A DNA stretch of 64,000 bases from Chloroflexota bacterium (GCA_011523515.1 WTGO01000074.1:62001-126000); one strand, 5' to 3'. Counted from the stretch's first letter, positions 48,560 to 59,032 are shown. The notes: generated from the letters alone by a model not told the origin. Program-made: numbers and translations.

Positions 48560-49645
48560 ATGGACCACTACTACGCATTAATTGCCGCAGGCGGGCATGG
48601 CACCAGGCTGTGGCCCATGAGCCGCGCCAAAACACCGAAACAGATGCTGCCTTTGATCAACCAGGAGTCTATGTTTCGCACCAGCGTGGAGCGGATTCAA
48701 TCCATCTTTCCGCCGGAAGACATCTTTGTTGTAACTGGTCGGGAACTGGCTGATGACCTGCGGGCTGAAGTCCCACAGCTTCCCCGCGACAACTTCATAG
48801 TTGAGCCCTATGCCAAGAATACCGCGCCGGCCCTGGCATTGGCACTGGCCACGATTCAAACGCGTGATCCCGAAGCCACTGTTGCCATATTGACCGCCGA
48901 CCACCATATCGCTCAGCGGCCGAAATTCTGCCAAGTGCTGGAATCCGCCTGGCAAGTCGCGCAGGAGGGCTATATCGTCACCCTGGGCATCGCGCCGTCC
49001 TATCCCGCCACCGGATACGGCTACATCGAACAGGGCGCGCCCTTGGGTGACTACAACGATTTCGCCGTCTATCACTCCAAACGATTTACCGAAAAACCGG
49101 ATATCGTTCGGGCAACTCAGTTTTTGGCCTCTGGACTCTACAGTTGGAATTCCGGTATGTTCATCTGGCGGGTCGACCGCGCAATGAAAGACCTGGAGCG
49201 CTATCAGCCGGCCGTCTACGCCATGTGCTCCTACCTGCAGACGGCCGTCGGCACGCCGGAGTACGAAGCGAAACTCAACGATATCTGGGAGACAATGCCG
49301 AAGCTGTCGATCGACTTCGCGGTCATGGAAAAAACGGACAATATTGCCGTCATCCCGATCGACATCGGCTGGAGCGATGTCGGCTCATGGGCATCGCTCT
49401 ACGATATCCTGCCGCAAGACAATTTTGGCAACTGCATCAAAGGAGAGGCCAGCGATATTAGGGTGATCCTTGACACGCGTGATACGCTGGTGTTCAGTGA
49501 TCGCCTGACGGTGGCGATAGGCGTCGAAGACATGGTCGTCGTAGATACCGACGACGTGCTGCTGATCTGTCACAAAGATCGTACCCAGGATGTAAAGCAG
49601 GTAGTGACTTACTTGCGCGAAAATGGAAACGACGATTATCTCTAA
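48560..49645 (+). CDS. manC: Mannose-1-phosphate guanylyltransferase
   Basis: AAGGHGTRLWPMSRAKTPKQMLPL, FTEKPD. Confidence 0.92.
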   Translation: MDHYYALIAAGGHGTRLWPMSRAKTPKQMLPLINQESMFRTSVERIQSIFPPEDIFVVTGRELADDLRAEVPQLPRDNFIVEPYAKNTAPALALALATIQTRDPEATVAILTADHHIAQRPKFCQVLESAWQVAQEGYIVTLGIAPSYPATGYGYIEQGAPLGDYNDFAVYHSKRFTEKPDIVRATQFLASGLYSWNSGMFIWRVDRAMKDLERYQPAVYAMCSYLQTAVGTPEYEAKLNDIWETMPKLSIDFAVMEKTDNIAVIPIDIGWSDVGSWASLYDILPQDNFGNCIKGEASDIRVILDTRDTLVFSDRLTVAIGVEDMVVVDTDDVLLICHKDRTQDVKQVVTYLRENGNDDYL

Positions 49646-49674
49646 CACTGACGACGCAAGGATGAGGACCAAAC

Positions 49675-52074
49675 ATGGCTGACGACATCGTACAATCGCA
49701 TCAAGCCTATTGCTTCAAGTGTCGAACGAAGCGGGAGATGCTGCATCCTCAAGCGATATACAACAAGGCCGGCGCGCCCGCCACAAGCGGGGAATGCCCC
49801 GAATGCGGCACCAAGATGTATCGCACCGGCCGCACCCCCGCTCACGAGGGCATCCCGAAACCGGAAATCACCAAACGTCCTGCTCGCAAGAAGTCCAAGT
49901 CGAAAGCCAAAGCGAAAAAGCGCTCGAAGTCGAATGGCGGACGCCCGGCAAGACGCGCCAAGATCGACCGCCTGGTCATCGTCGAATCGCCAGCCAAAGC
50001 GCGCAGTATCGGCGGATTCCTGGGTAAAGGCTACACAGTCCTGTCCTCCGTCGGTCATGTTCGCGACCTGCTCAAGAGCCGGCTGTCAGTTGACGTCGAT
50101 AACAATTTCGAACCCGAGTATCGTGTACCTAACGAAAAGCGAGCTCTTGTCAAAGAACTCAAGGCGGCGGCCGAAGTCGCGGAAGAGATTTTCCTGGCGA
50201 CTGACCCGGACCGCGAGGGTGAGGCCATCGCCTGGCATCTGATCGCGGCCGCTGAAATGCCTACCGCGCGCATTAAACGAGTAGTGTTCCATGAAATCAC
50301 GGACGGCGCCGTTGCCGATGCCTTCGCTCACCCGCGCGCTATCAACACTGATCTCGTGAATGCGCAGCAAGCCCGCCGAATCCTCGACCGGCTGGTTGGC
50401 TATCAGGTATCACAATTGCTGTGGTCCAAAGTACGCAATGGACTGTCGGCCGGCCGCGTACAAAGCATCGCCCTGCGCCTGGTGGTCGAACGCGAAGATG
50501 AGATCGCCGCGTTCAATCCGCGCGAATACTGGACCATTGATGCGGCCCTTGCCAAACAGGGCCAGCGTGCAGACAGCGGAAGCTTCACTGCTAGCCTGGT
50601 GCAGATCGACGATCTCAACGTGACCTTTGATACAAAAAAGGATGACCCGCCCGCCCTCGACAGCGAAGCCACGGTTCAGCCTCATCTGGAGACGCTGCGT
50701 CGAAGCAAATTCAGAGTCAACGCGGTGAAACGCGGCACGCGCAAGAGCAAACCTTCGGCCCCATTCACCACCAGTACGTTGCAGCAAGCCGCTTCCAATC
50801 GCCGCGGCTTTGGCGCGAGCCGCACCATGCGCGTTGCGCAGCAGCTTTACGAGGGTATTGATATCGGCCAGAACAGTTCGGTCGGTCTTATCACCTACAT
50901 GCGTACGGACAGTGTCCAAGTTTCCAAGGACGCCCAATCCCAAGCGCGAAAATTCGTGAAATCAAAGTACGGCGCCGACTACCTGCCGGATAAACCTCCA
51001 ACGTACAAGACACGCTCAAAGAGCGCGCAAGAGGCCCACGAAGCGATCCGACCGACCAGCGTCAACAGAACCCCGGAGTCCCTGCGCGACCATCTGAACC
51101 GCGCGCAAATGCAGATTTACACCCTGATATGGAATCGATTTGTCGCCAGCCAGATGGCCCCGGCGATCTACGACACGCTCCGCATTGAAGTCAGTGCCGG
51201 CCGTAGCGCCGACGATATGCCGTACCTGTTTCGCGCGTCTGGCAGTCAACTGAAGTTTGCCGGACACCTTGCCGTCGGCGAAAAGGCCTCCAACCGCGGT
51301 GGCAACTTCAAGGACGAACAGCAGCAGCAATTCCCTGACCTCGCAAAAGGTGAATGGCTCGACCGGCGCCAAATCATTCCCGATCAGCACTTTACTCAGC
51401 CGCCGCCCCGATATAATGAAGCGAGCCTGATTCGCCAACTGGAAGAGAGAGGCATCGGCAGGCCCAGCACGTACGCGCCCACTGTAACCGTCATTCAAAC
51501 GCGCGAATATGTCACCCAGGTCGACCGTCGCTTGCATCCCACCAAGACCGGTCGAGTGGTCTGCGAGCTTCTCACCGAATTCTTCCAAGAGGAGATGGAC
51601 TACGCCTTCACCGCGAAAATGGAAAATCAGCTCGACGAGGTTTCCAAAGGCAAGCTGGATTGGCGTCCAATGCTTGACGAATTCTACCACCCCTTTGAAG
51701 CGCGCTTGGTGAACGCCCGCGAAAAAATGCCCCGGCGCGATGTCTCAGAGAAGGTCGGACGCAACTGCCCAACTTGCCTTGAGGGCGAGCTAGTGGTCAA
51801 ACACTCGCGCTACGGCAAGTTCATCGGCTGCTCCAATTATCCGGAATGCAAGCATACCGAACGCTTCTTGCAGCGAAAGGGCCTGCTCTGCCCCGAATGC
51901 GGCAGCGAGAGCCAGGGCGAAATTGTCGAGCGGCGCTCGCGCAAGGGCCGCGTATTCTTCGGCTGCAGCCGCTACCCCGATTGCGACTATACGACCTGGA
52001 AACTGCCCAGGAATCTCAAACCCATAGCGGCGGCACAAGAAAGTCAAGGCGAAAAGGAACCCGCCGTAGTCTAG
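49675..52074 (+). CDS. topA: DNA topoisomerase I with N-terminal DUF5679-like zinc domain
   Basis: N-terminal YCFKCRTKREM...GECPECGTKMYRTG, basic linker, TOPRIM VIVESPAKARSIGGFLG, active site GLITYMRTDSVQVS, two C-terminal zinc fingers. Confidence 0.95.
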   Translation: MADDIVQSHQAYCFKCRTKREMLHPQAIYNKAGAPATSGECPECGTKMYRTGRTPAHEGIPKPEITKRPARKKSKSKAKAKKRSKSNGGRPARRAKIDRLVIVESPAKARSIGGFLGKGYTVLSSVGHVRDLLKSRLSVDVDNNFEPEYRVPNEKRALVKELKAAAEVAEEIFLATDPDREGEAIAWHLIAAAEMPTARIKRVVFHEITDGAVADAFAHPRAINTDLVNAQQARRILDRLVGYQVSQLLWSKVRNGLSAGRVQSIALRLVVEREDEIAAFNPREYWTIDAALAKQGQRADSGSFTASLVQIDDLNVTFDTKKDDPPALDSEATVQPHLETLRRSKFRVNAVKRGTRKSKPSAPFTTSTLQQAASNRRGFGASRTMRVAQQLYEGIDIGQNSSVGLITYMRTDSVQVSKDAQSQARKFVKSKYGADYLPDKPPTYKTRSKSAQEAHEAIRPTSVNRTPESLRDHLNRAQMQIYTLIWNRFVASQMAPAIYDTLRIEVSAGRSADDMPYLFRASGSQLKFAGHLAVGEKASNRGGNFKDEQQQQFPDLAKGEWLDRRQIIPDQHFTQPPPRYNEASLIRQLEERGIGRPSTYAPTVTVIQTREYVTQVDRRLHPTKTGRVVCELLTEFFQEEMDYAFTAKMENQLDEVSKGKLDWRPMLDEFYHPFEARLVNAREKMPRRDVSEKVGRNCPTCLEGELVVKHSRYGKFIGCSNYPECKHTERFLQRKGLLCPECGSESQGEIVERRSRKGRVFFGCSRYPDCDYTTWKLPRNLKPIAAAQESQGEKEPAVV

Positions 52075-52214
52075 TCTGGACGGCCTGTTCTTCGCAACCG
52101 CTGAGAAACACTCTCGCTCTGAAAAGTTGGCGCGCAACGCGTTTGTGGCGCTTTGTCAACTATCGTATACTTCATGGCAGGTATGAATATTTGAGACTCG
52201 AAAGGGCGCTTTTC

Positions 52215-53666
52215 ATGAGCCTTCAAGGTCGCATGTCTAATCACGCGCAATCGTCCGGAGCGCTCCACCCCAGTGAAACTGAAGCTGGCGGATTATCCAA
52301 TCCATCTGCTGAAAACACCAGCGAACGACCCGGCTCGCGCATTCAAAGCCTGGTGGCGTCCAGCCCAAAGCGCATGACGGTCGTACTTGTCATCCTGGGC
52401 ATGGTATTGGGATTACTTACCGCCTACGTGATCATTCCAACTGAATTCACCGGCGCCTCGCCTCGCCACATGAGCCGGGAAGCGATCAAGCAGTGGGTGC
52501 GAATGGTCGCCGTGGGGCACTCTGAAGGCATCCATTATGACGACAGCAACGCTCTGCTTGTGTTGCAGCAGATTCCCAGTCCTCAGTCCGTGGTTGAAGG
52601 CTTGGCGGCCGATATTGAGGTTCCCGCCGCCGAGCGCGCCGCGCTGGAAGCATTGATGGAAATCCCCGGTTTCGCAAATCTTAACGGAGCGCTTGCGCCG
52701 CAAGACCCGGGCGTCGTGGGCAGTTCACTTCAAGTGGCAGTTTCGCTGGCAGTGGTAGCGCTGGCAATCCCGATTCTTGTGATTGCCGGGCGCACCATTT
52801 TGCCAGCCGGCATTGGCGCCGCTTCCGTCAAGCGCGGTCGCGATCAATCGGCGGCCGAGAGCCCACCCCCAGCCGGACCCGCTTCTATGCCAATGGATCA
52901 ATCGTATCAGGCTCAGAGTGAGGCTGCGCCGTCAGCCACCTGGGGCGATGACGAGACAGAAGAAAGCGGCACGATCCATCCCCAGTACGGCGTTCCCGTA
53001 TTACGTGCTCTGTCTACCTACATAAAAGGGCGCAATCTGGATGATTCCTTCGCCATAGAGTTGGCGCCGGATGCCGGCAGCCAGTTCCTTGGCGAGTGTG
53101 GCATTTCAGCCGCGACGCAGATTGGCAACGAGCTGCAGTCTGTTGAGTTTTGGGGCTTTGATATGGCATCGCAGGAGACGCTGACCAAGGTCTTTGCTGC
53201 GCCGGCAGCCCTGCATGATCCGGCTTTGCACGCTGCGGTAGCCAACCGCGTCAAAGACGCCTCCACTGACATCGTCGCGGTAGAACCCGGCGCGAGCTTG
53301 GTATTGGACAGTGGCGCCATCCATCTTCAGGCCAAAGTAAACGCTTTTGTCTGCAACTACGGCGGCGGAACGCCGAATAGCGGAATAGAGACCTTGCAAA
53401 TCGAAATCCTGGCGTGGCACAAGCAAGCCATTGGCTCGAGTATGCCGGCGGGCGGTTATCCGGCTCCCGCCAATTCACCCTTCAACGAATACGCGGAGAT
53501 GCATTTTGGTCCGCCCTCGGAAACGACGTCGCCGTCCCCGCCTCCCAGCGGCAGCATGAGTCCGCCCGCGGCCGGGTCCCACGGTACCACGCATGTGCCG
53601 AAGCGCCCGGAGGATGAAGAGGAAGATCCCTTTGGTGGAACGGGCAACTTTATGCCCTATTCATAG
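52215..53666 (+). CDS. Hypothetical membrane protein, two predicted TM helices
   Basis: ORF opens at 51846 inside topA; ATG at 52215 (MSLQGRMSNHAQ...) is the first plausible start after the topA stop. Confidence 0.65.
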   Translation: MSLQGRMSNHAQSSGALHPSETEAGGLSNPSAENTSERPGSRIQSLVASSPKRMTVVLVILGMVLGLLTAYVIIPTEFTGASPRHMSREAIKQWVRMVAVGHSEGIHYDDSNALLVLQQIPSPQSVVEGLAADIEVPAAERAALEALMEIPGFANLNGALAPQDPGVVGSSLQVAVSLAVVALAIPILVIAGRTILPAGIGAASVKRGRDQSAAESPPPAGPASMPMDQSYQAQSEAAPSATWGDDETEESGTIHPQYGVPVLRALSTYIKGRNLDDSFAIELAPDAGSQFLGECGISAATQIGNELQSVEFWGFDMASQETLTKVFAAPAALHDPALHAAVANRVKDASTDIVAVEPGASLVLDSGAIHLQAKVNAFVCNYGGGTPNSGIETLQIEILAWHKQAIGSSMPAGGYPAPANSPFNEYAEMHFGPPSETTSPSPPPSGSMSPPAAGSHGTTHVPKRPEDEEEDPFGGTGNFMPYS

Positions 53667-53704
53667 CTGACGGGCGATATGCCCGCTCGCCCGGTCGCTA
53701 GTCG

Positions 53705-54175
53705 CTAGCGGATCTCAATAATCTTGAATTTCAGTTCGCCGTCCGGTGTGCTCACCGAGACCCTCTTACCAACCGTTTTTCCCAGTAGCGCGGACCCAAT
53801 TGGACTCTTCTGCGAGATTTTGCGCTCGCGCGGATTCGCCTCGGCGCTGCCGACAATCCGGTATTCTTCGTTCTCACCGGTCCCGACTTCCTGGATAACG
53901 ACGGTAGACCCGACGCGCACCTCATCGCTGGCGCCGGCGTTATCTACAATAATGGCATTCATCAGAACGGATTCGATATGCTGCACGCGCCCTTCCACGA
54001 AACCAAGCTGCTCCTTGGCGTTGTGGTAGTCGGCGTTCTCTTTCAAGTCCCCTTGGGCCACAGCGTCCTTTAACTTGCGCGCCAGGGCCGGGCGCCGCGT
54101 CTCAACCAGTTGCTTCAGCTCACGGCGCAGCGCGTCTTCGCCTTCTCTGGTTAGATAAGATTCTTCTGTTGCCAT
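53705..54175 (-). CDS. greA: Transcription elongation factor GreA
   Basis: YLTREGEDALRRELKQLVETRRPALARKLKDAVAQGDLKENADYHNAKEQ. Confidence 0.95.
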   Translation of the reverse strand: MATEESYLTREGEDALRRELKQLVETRRPALARKLKDAVAQGDLKENADYHNAKEQLGFVEGRVQHIESVLMNAIIVDNAGASDEVRVGSTVVIQEVGTGENEEYRIVGSAEANPRERKISQKSPIGSALLGKTVGKRVSVSTPDGELKFKIIEIR

Positions 54176-55050
54176 TGCGTGTTTCCTTCATAATCGGGTG
54201 ATGCCTCTTGTTCCGCCGGCATACATGAACCAGACTTGCCACCATTCAGCAAGGCGCGAATGTTTTGCCGGTGCAGCTGCTGCACGACGCCATTTAAGAG
54301 GTCCTGGCTCTTGCCGCAAGCGTCCACGGGTATAGATTCTTCAATGTTCTCACGACCTTCTTCCATGGCCTTTTCCACCGCCTCGGCCAAACGGCGCAGA
54401 TATTCCAGATCGCTGGCGATTTTCTCCGGCGCCTCGCCACGCAATATGATATCGCCGTGACCTTGCACGATATTCTCGTATTCTTGATCCAGCAATAGCC
54501 TCAGCGACTCTTCGAAATCGTCGAAACTACCATCCACAAAATACGGAATCGGCATTACGGTATCCGCCGCAAAGAGAATGTCTTCGCCGTTAACCAGGCA
54601 TACAATGGAATCCGGACTGTGGCCAGGGCTTGAGCGCAGTGTGAATCGAAACTCGCCCAGTTCCAACGACATTTGCCCCTCGAATGTGATCTCGGGAATG
54701 ACGAGTTCCACCGTATCGAATTCAGGCGAACGCTCTTTCAGCCGTTCCAGGCCCTCGCGGCCGCGCGTCGCCAGCATCTCTGCGCACAGCCGGTGAGACA
54801 CGACCTGTGCTTCCGGGAAAAAACAGGTGCCGGTCGTGTGATCGGCATGAAAATGCGTATTGACGACGTAGCGTACGCCTGACCGCAATCCCGATTCGAC
54901 GTATCGACGAATGCGCAAGGTCTCCTCGGGATAGAGCAAGGTGTCGATGAGCACAGCGCCGTCGCTCGTCACAATCAAGCCGGCCGTAACCTGGGCATAC
55001 TGGCCGCTGCGGAATACAAATACCTTGTCCGTGATGCGTTCGCGCTGCAT
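54151..55050 (-). CDS. MBL-fold metallohydrolase
   Basis: VVNTHFHADHTTGTCFF; 25-nt overlap with greA. Confidence 0.88.
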   Translation of the reverse strand: MQRERITDKVFVFRSGQYAQVTAGLIVTSDGAVLIDTLLYPEETLRIRRYVESGLRSGVRYVVNTHFHADHTTGTCFFPEAQVVSHRLCAEMLATRGREGLERLKERSPEFDTVELVIPEITFEGQMSLELGEFRFTLRSSPGHSPDSIVCLVNGEDILFAADTVMPIPYFVDGSFDDFEESLRLLLDQEYENIVQGHGDIILRGEAPEKIASDLEYLRRLAEAVEKAMEEGRENIEESIPVDACGKSQDLLNGVVQQLHRQNIRALLNGGKSGSCMPAEQEASPDYEGNTQWQQKNLI

Positions 55051-55211
55051 GCGAATCGTGGGTCACCAAACTGAGCGAAAGGGATTGAATCACAGCGAGT
55101 ATAGACAGCGACCAGTCGGAAATCAAGACGACATCGCGCCGCCGACTTTGCGCCCCGAGGACTTGTCTGTATACTGATTGCACCAGTATCCGATTCTGAC
55201 TGGACACTGAC

Positions 55212-57326
55212 GTGCCTGCCAATAGCAGATGTTTGCAATGGTTTGCGGTAGCCTTGGTTTACATTTTCGGCTTCGGTGGCATGCTGGCCAGCGCTCAGTA
55301 CGAGCTGCGCATCGGCGTTATTGATCACCCCTCCGGATCCATGGTGACAGGCGCGCGCCTGGCGGCCGACCACATCAATGATGCGGGAGGCCTGGTCGGC
55401 GCGGATGGAACCGTCTTCCAATTGACGGTAGTCGATACGCCGCCTGATAACATGGAGATCGCCATCGCCAATATGAAGCAGGCCAGTGTATTCGCCGTTA
55501 TCGGGCCCGAGAGCGATGCCCTTGTGGCTAAGCATTTGCCTGGACTGCAAGGCATCCAAGTTCCCGTGTTTACACCCGCGACCAGCGATACAATATTGCT
55601 TGCGGATCACACGGGGCGAATCTATCGCAGCCGCGCAGCGGAAAATACGCAAATCAACGGTCTGGCGGATTATCTGGTGAATGCGCTGGCGATTCAGTCC
55701 ATTCACACGATCCAACTGGATATCGCCAGCACCGCAAGTCTGATCTCCTTTGCCAATGCGCTGGCTGAGTTTGGACTGCGCCCGTCGAATCTCGCTTTGG
55801 ACCAATCCCGCCTGAATCCGCAGGCAATTGGAGAGGCTGTCGTGCAGTCAGCGCCGGACGCGGTTGCCATCTTTGGTCCGCCCCGCCTGGCTGCTCAAGC
55901 CGTATTCCAGATCCGCGACTCAGGCTACGCCGGAGCACTGGTCTACAGCAGCGCGCATGAGCCGGATTTTGTCGAGCTCGTACCCTCTGATCTGCTACCC
56001 GGCCTAATCGGCGTCGCTACCTGGTCGCATACGCTTGATGACGCCGCCAGCCGCGAATTCACACGAGCTTATGCAGGTGCATTCGCCCGTCTGCCTGATG
56101 CCGTGGCCGCCGCCAGTTATGACGCCGTCACCTTGTTCGCGGTGGCGACCGCGCGCGGCGGTGAAATAACCAGCGCCCTGGCCGCTACCAGCGCGCTAAC
56201 CGCCGTACAAGGGACACTAAATCCAGCGGGCCTGTTGCCGGGCGAAACCAGCCGCAATTCCGCGGTCACTCGGTTTAACAAATACGGCGCGGCCAATGTC
56301 GTCGCTCGCTATCCCCACGAAATCGATATTGTTGAGCCGACGCGGGAGCCGGAGTTACGGCCTACAGCAGTACCCGCTATCGCCGCGCCGGCAACGACCG
56401 CGACACCAACCGGCTACCATCTTAGGATTACGCGCGAGTTTCTTAATGTTCGCAGCGGGCCTGGCACTGAATACGATATCATTGGGCAAGTAATCGAAGG
56501 CGCGCAAATGCGCATCCAGGGCGCGAATGTCGACCATAGTTGGGTGGTCATCGACTTTCGCGGCCAGAGCGGCTGGGTGGCGGCCTACCTGGCGGAAACG
56601 TTTGGCGACCGCAATCTTGTCCCGATCTTACAGCCGCCGGCGACCCCCACGCCCGAGCCGCCCCAAGAACCGGACTTGCTGGTTTTGAACGCGCAGCCCT
56701 CGCGACTTAACATCGGCCAGTCGACCACGCTATATGTCACCTTGCTTAACCAAGGCTTAAGCCCGGCAAGCAGGTTCGCGGTCGCGGGCACTTTTCAGCC
56801 GGGCGGTCAGTTTGCCGGCGTCAATCTGGCGGGCCTGGACGCCGGCCAGCAGACGACTGTGCAGCTACAGCCAAATCTCAACGGAACCTCCGGCCCGCAG
56901 TCGGCAGTCATCGTGGTTGATCTCAACCAGGAAGTATATGAAGGCGCCACCGGTGAATCAAACAATCAAGCCTATGTATTCAACTATATGGCTGATCGAC
57001 CGGTATTGGCGAGCGGCGCCTGGACCACTTCGGCCGGGTCCATCGATCTCGACGGCGATGCCAACGCCGATCTTGCCTGGAGCGGAAACGATCTGGTCGC
57101 GCTGGGCAACGCCGCCTTCGCGGCAATAGGCCAATTCTCAACGTTGAGCCAGACTCATTACGATGTAATCGCCGCTGTGCAAGCCAACGCTACTATCGTG
57201 GACGCGGGCCAACTTGCGAACAAGGTATACGCCCTGAAGACGGCGGATGGACATCGCGGCGCCATGCAAGTGACCGCGGTCGCGCGCAATGGCTCCATCA
57301 CCATCGAATATCGTATCTATCGTTGA
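55212..57326 (+). CDS. Branched-chain amino-acid-type periplasmic binding protein fused to SH3b and CARDB-like domains
   Basis: GVIDHPSGSMVTGARLAADHINDAGGLVGADG; LNVRSGPGTEYDIIGQVIEGAQMRIQG; PDLLVLNAQPSRLNIGQSTTLYVTLLNQG...EGATGESNNQ. Confidence 0.82.
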   Translation: MPANSRCLQWFAVALVYIFGFGGMLASAQYELRIGVIDHPSGSMVTGARLAADHINDAGGLVGADGTVFQLTVVDTPPDNMEIAIANMKQASVFAVIGPESDALVAKHLPGLQGIQVPVFTPATSDTILLADHTGRIYRSRAAENTQINGLADYLVNALAIQSIHTIQLDIASTASLISFANALAEFGLRPSNLALDQSRLNPQAIGEAVVQSAPDAVAIFGPPRLAAQAVFQIRDSGYAGALVYSSAHEPDFVELVPSDLLPGLIGVATWSHTLDDAASREFTRAYAGAFARLPDAVAAASYDAVTLFAVATARGGEITSALAATSALTAVQGTLNPAGLLPGETSRNSAVTRFNKYGAANVVARYPHEIDIVEPTREPELRPTAVPAIAAPATTATPTGYHLRITREFLNVRSGPGTEYDIIGQVIEGAQMRIQGANVDHSWVVIDFRGQSGWVAAYLAETFGDRNLVPILQPPATPTPEPPQEPDLLVLNAQPSRLNIGQSTTLYVTLLNQGLSPASRFAVAGTFQPGGQFAGVNLAGLDAGQQTTVQLQPNLNGTSGPQSAVIVVDLNQEVYEGATGESNNQAYVFNYMADRPVLASGAWTTSAGSIDLDGDANADLAWSGNDLVALGNAAFAAIGQFSTLSQTHYDVIAAVQANATIVDAGQLANKVYALKTADGHRGAMQVTAVARNGSITIEYRIYR

Positions 57327-57340
57327 GACCGGACAGACAG

Positions 57341-58297
57341 CTAGACGTCGGTTAGAACAATGTCGACGAAAGTTGTGCGATACGCCTCTACTGTGACATC
57401 TTCGGCGAATGCTATCTGTCCCACGCTGTTGAGTACAACCACCTGATAATCGTCGGCGGGTAAGTCGCCGACTGTAAAGTTTTCGTCCCATACCGGATCG
57501 GAATTCACGATATCTCCCTCGTAACTGTACACGTCGCGGCTGACGTCATCTGAACGGACCGTTACGCGCCTGCCATATATCGGCTCGCCCGCCTGATCAC
57601 GAATTCTCCCGATTATCATGCCGCGATCAACGTAGTGCTGCAGCCAGAGCTCGGGATTGCGAGTCAGGCGATAATCATACGGGTCTTCGACGCGCACCTC
57701 AAAATGCAGGTGCGGCCCGATCGCAACGCCGCTCGAACCTGTATGTCCGATCAAGCTGAGATCATCGACCGGCTGGCCAGCTGCCACAGCCGCTTGCTCC
57801 AGGTGTCCGTACAAGGTGAACACTTGCCGCCCGGCCAGCGTCTCGACCGGATGCGCTACGATGACCACAAGTCCATAATAATCGAGCTGAGGACCGACCA
57901 GGCTCGCATCGTCTCTGCCGGCGAATACTACGACGCCGGACTTGGCGGCGTAGACTGGCGTATTGCGCGGATTGACGAATTCGACGCCCAAATGCACAGC
58001 GCGATACTGGTGCTGAGTGCTGCCATAGGGGTAGCTGCGGTCGACCCAGTGCGCCAAGCCGTCTGACAGCTTGATCGGGCGGTGAAGCACGTTGTGCTCT
58101 ACAGGAACAATCGAGTCGATGTCGGGAGCAGCCGGTGTAGCCGATGGCGTCTCCACCGCATCAGGGTCGGCGCCGGGCGTCACCTGCAAGCCGATTGCCC
58201 TATCCGTCTGGCTAGCCTCCTGGCTCTGCGCGGCCAGGTTCAACAACACCATTGCGAGCCCCAGAAAGAGGACTCGCAGGCGGAAATGCGATGGCAA
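57341..58297 (-). CDS. M23-family metallopeptidase-like protein with C-terminal beta domain
   Basis: VHLGVEFVN, YGHLEQ, GPHLHFEVR. Confidence 0.85.
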   Translation of the reverse strand: MPSHFRLRVLFLGLAMVLLNLAAQSQEASQTDRAIGLQVTPGADPDAVETPSATPAAPDIDSIVPVEHNVLHRPIKLSDGLAHWVDRSYPYGSTQHQYRAVHLGVEFVNPRNTPVYAAKSGVVVFAGRDDASLVGPQLDYYGLVVIVAHPVETLAGRQVFTLYGHLEQAAVAAGQPVDDLSLIGHTGSSGVAIGPHLHFEVRVEDPYDYRLTRNPELWLQHYVDRGMIIGRIRDQAGEPIYGRRVTVRSDDVSRDVYSYEGDIVNSDPVWDENFTVGDLPADDYQVVVLNSVGQIAFAEDVTVEAYRTTFVDIVLTDV

Positions 58298-58312
58298 TTT
58301 TTCGGTCTCCGG

Positions 58313-59032
58313 TCAGTTGCTTAGGATTTCAAAGGAAGTGCTGCCCAGCTCCAGTCCGTCTACAACCATAGTTGCCGAATAGCCCCCAGGAGTGAATGGG
58401 AAGTCCTCCGGCGTGGCAAAGAACCAGATGCATTCAAACGACTTCGAGTATGTGGATTGCCATCCCACATCATAAATCGGCACATCGCCACGAAACCAGT
58501 TAACTTGAAACGTCGCGCCGGCGCGCAGAGCTGTGACACGAGCCGTGACATAGATCTCTGGCACAGTTGGACTGAATTGTCGAACGGTTCCGCTTGAGCA
58601 GCCGCTATTCGAGTCGATGCCGGTGGCCGTAGTCAGATTCGAAACTTCCATCAACTGCGATTCCGACTCATCCTCCTCAGAGTAGTCCATCATGTCGTCT
58701 TCCAACGAACTACCCATGTCCTCAGCGCTTACGACTACGGCTTCCACTTCAGGAGTACCGGTGTAATTGGCTCGCAGGGTAGCGCCCAGCGCGGCATTGA
58801 CGACTGACAATTCGGCGACGCGCGTACTGGCGGCAACCACGGTCTCAACCGCCATATTGCTCTCGGCCGTCGCCGCCGCCCGAATCATGTCGCTCTCCGC
58901 GGCATACACTGTGAGATCGGCATCAATCGTCGCGACCGAATCGTTGGCCGCCAATGCGTTGCATCCTGCCAAGAATAGAATTGTGACCGCACCAATGCAT
59001 CGCCATCGAAATAGATTGAACACGGTCGTCAC
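58313..59032 (-). CDS. Putative lipoprotein, unknown function
   Basis: N-terminal ILFLAGCNA lipobox. Confidence 0.65.
   Translation of the reverse strand: MTTVFNLFRWRCIGAVTILFLAGCNALAANDSVATIDADLTVYAAESDMIRAAATAESNMAVETVVAASTRVAELSVVNAALGATLRANYTGTPEVEAVVVSAEDMGSSLEDDMMDYSEEDESESQLMEVSNLTTATGIDSNSGCSSGTVRQFSPTVPEIYVTARVTALRAGATFQVNWFRGDVPIYDVGWQSTYSKSFECIWFFATPEDFPFTPGGYSATMVVDGLELGSTSFEILSN

Noticed and set aside
51846-52214. N-terminal extension of the ORF downstream of topA
   Set aside because: Overlaps the zinc-finger-coding end of topA out of frame; the later ATG at 52215 is more plausible.
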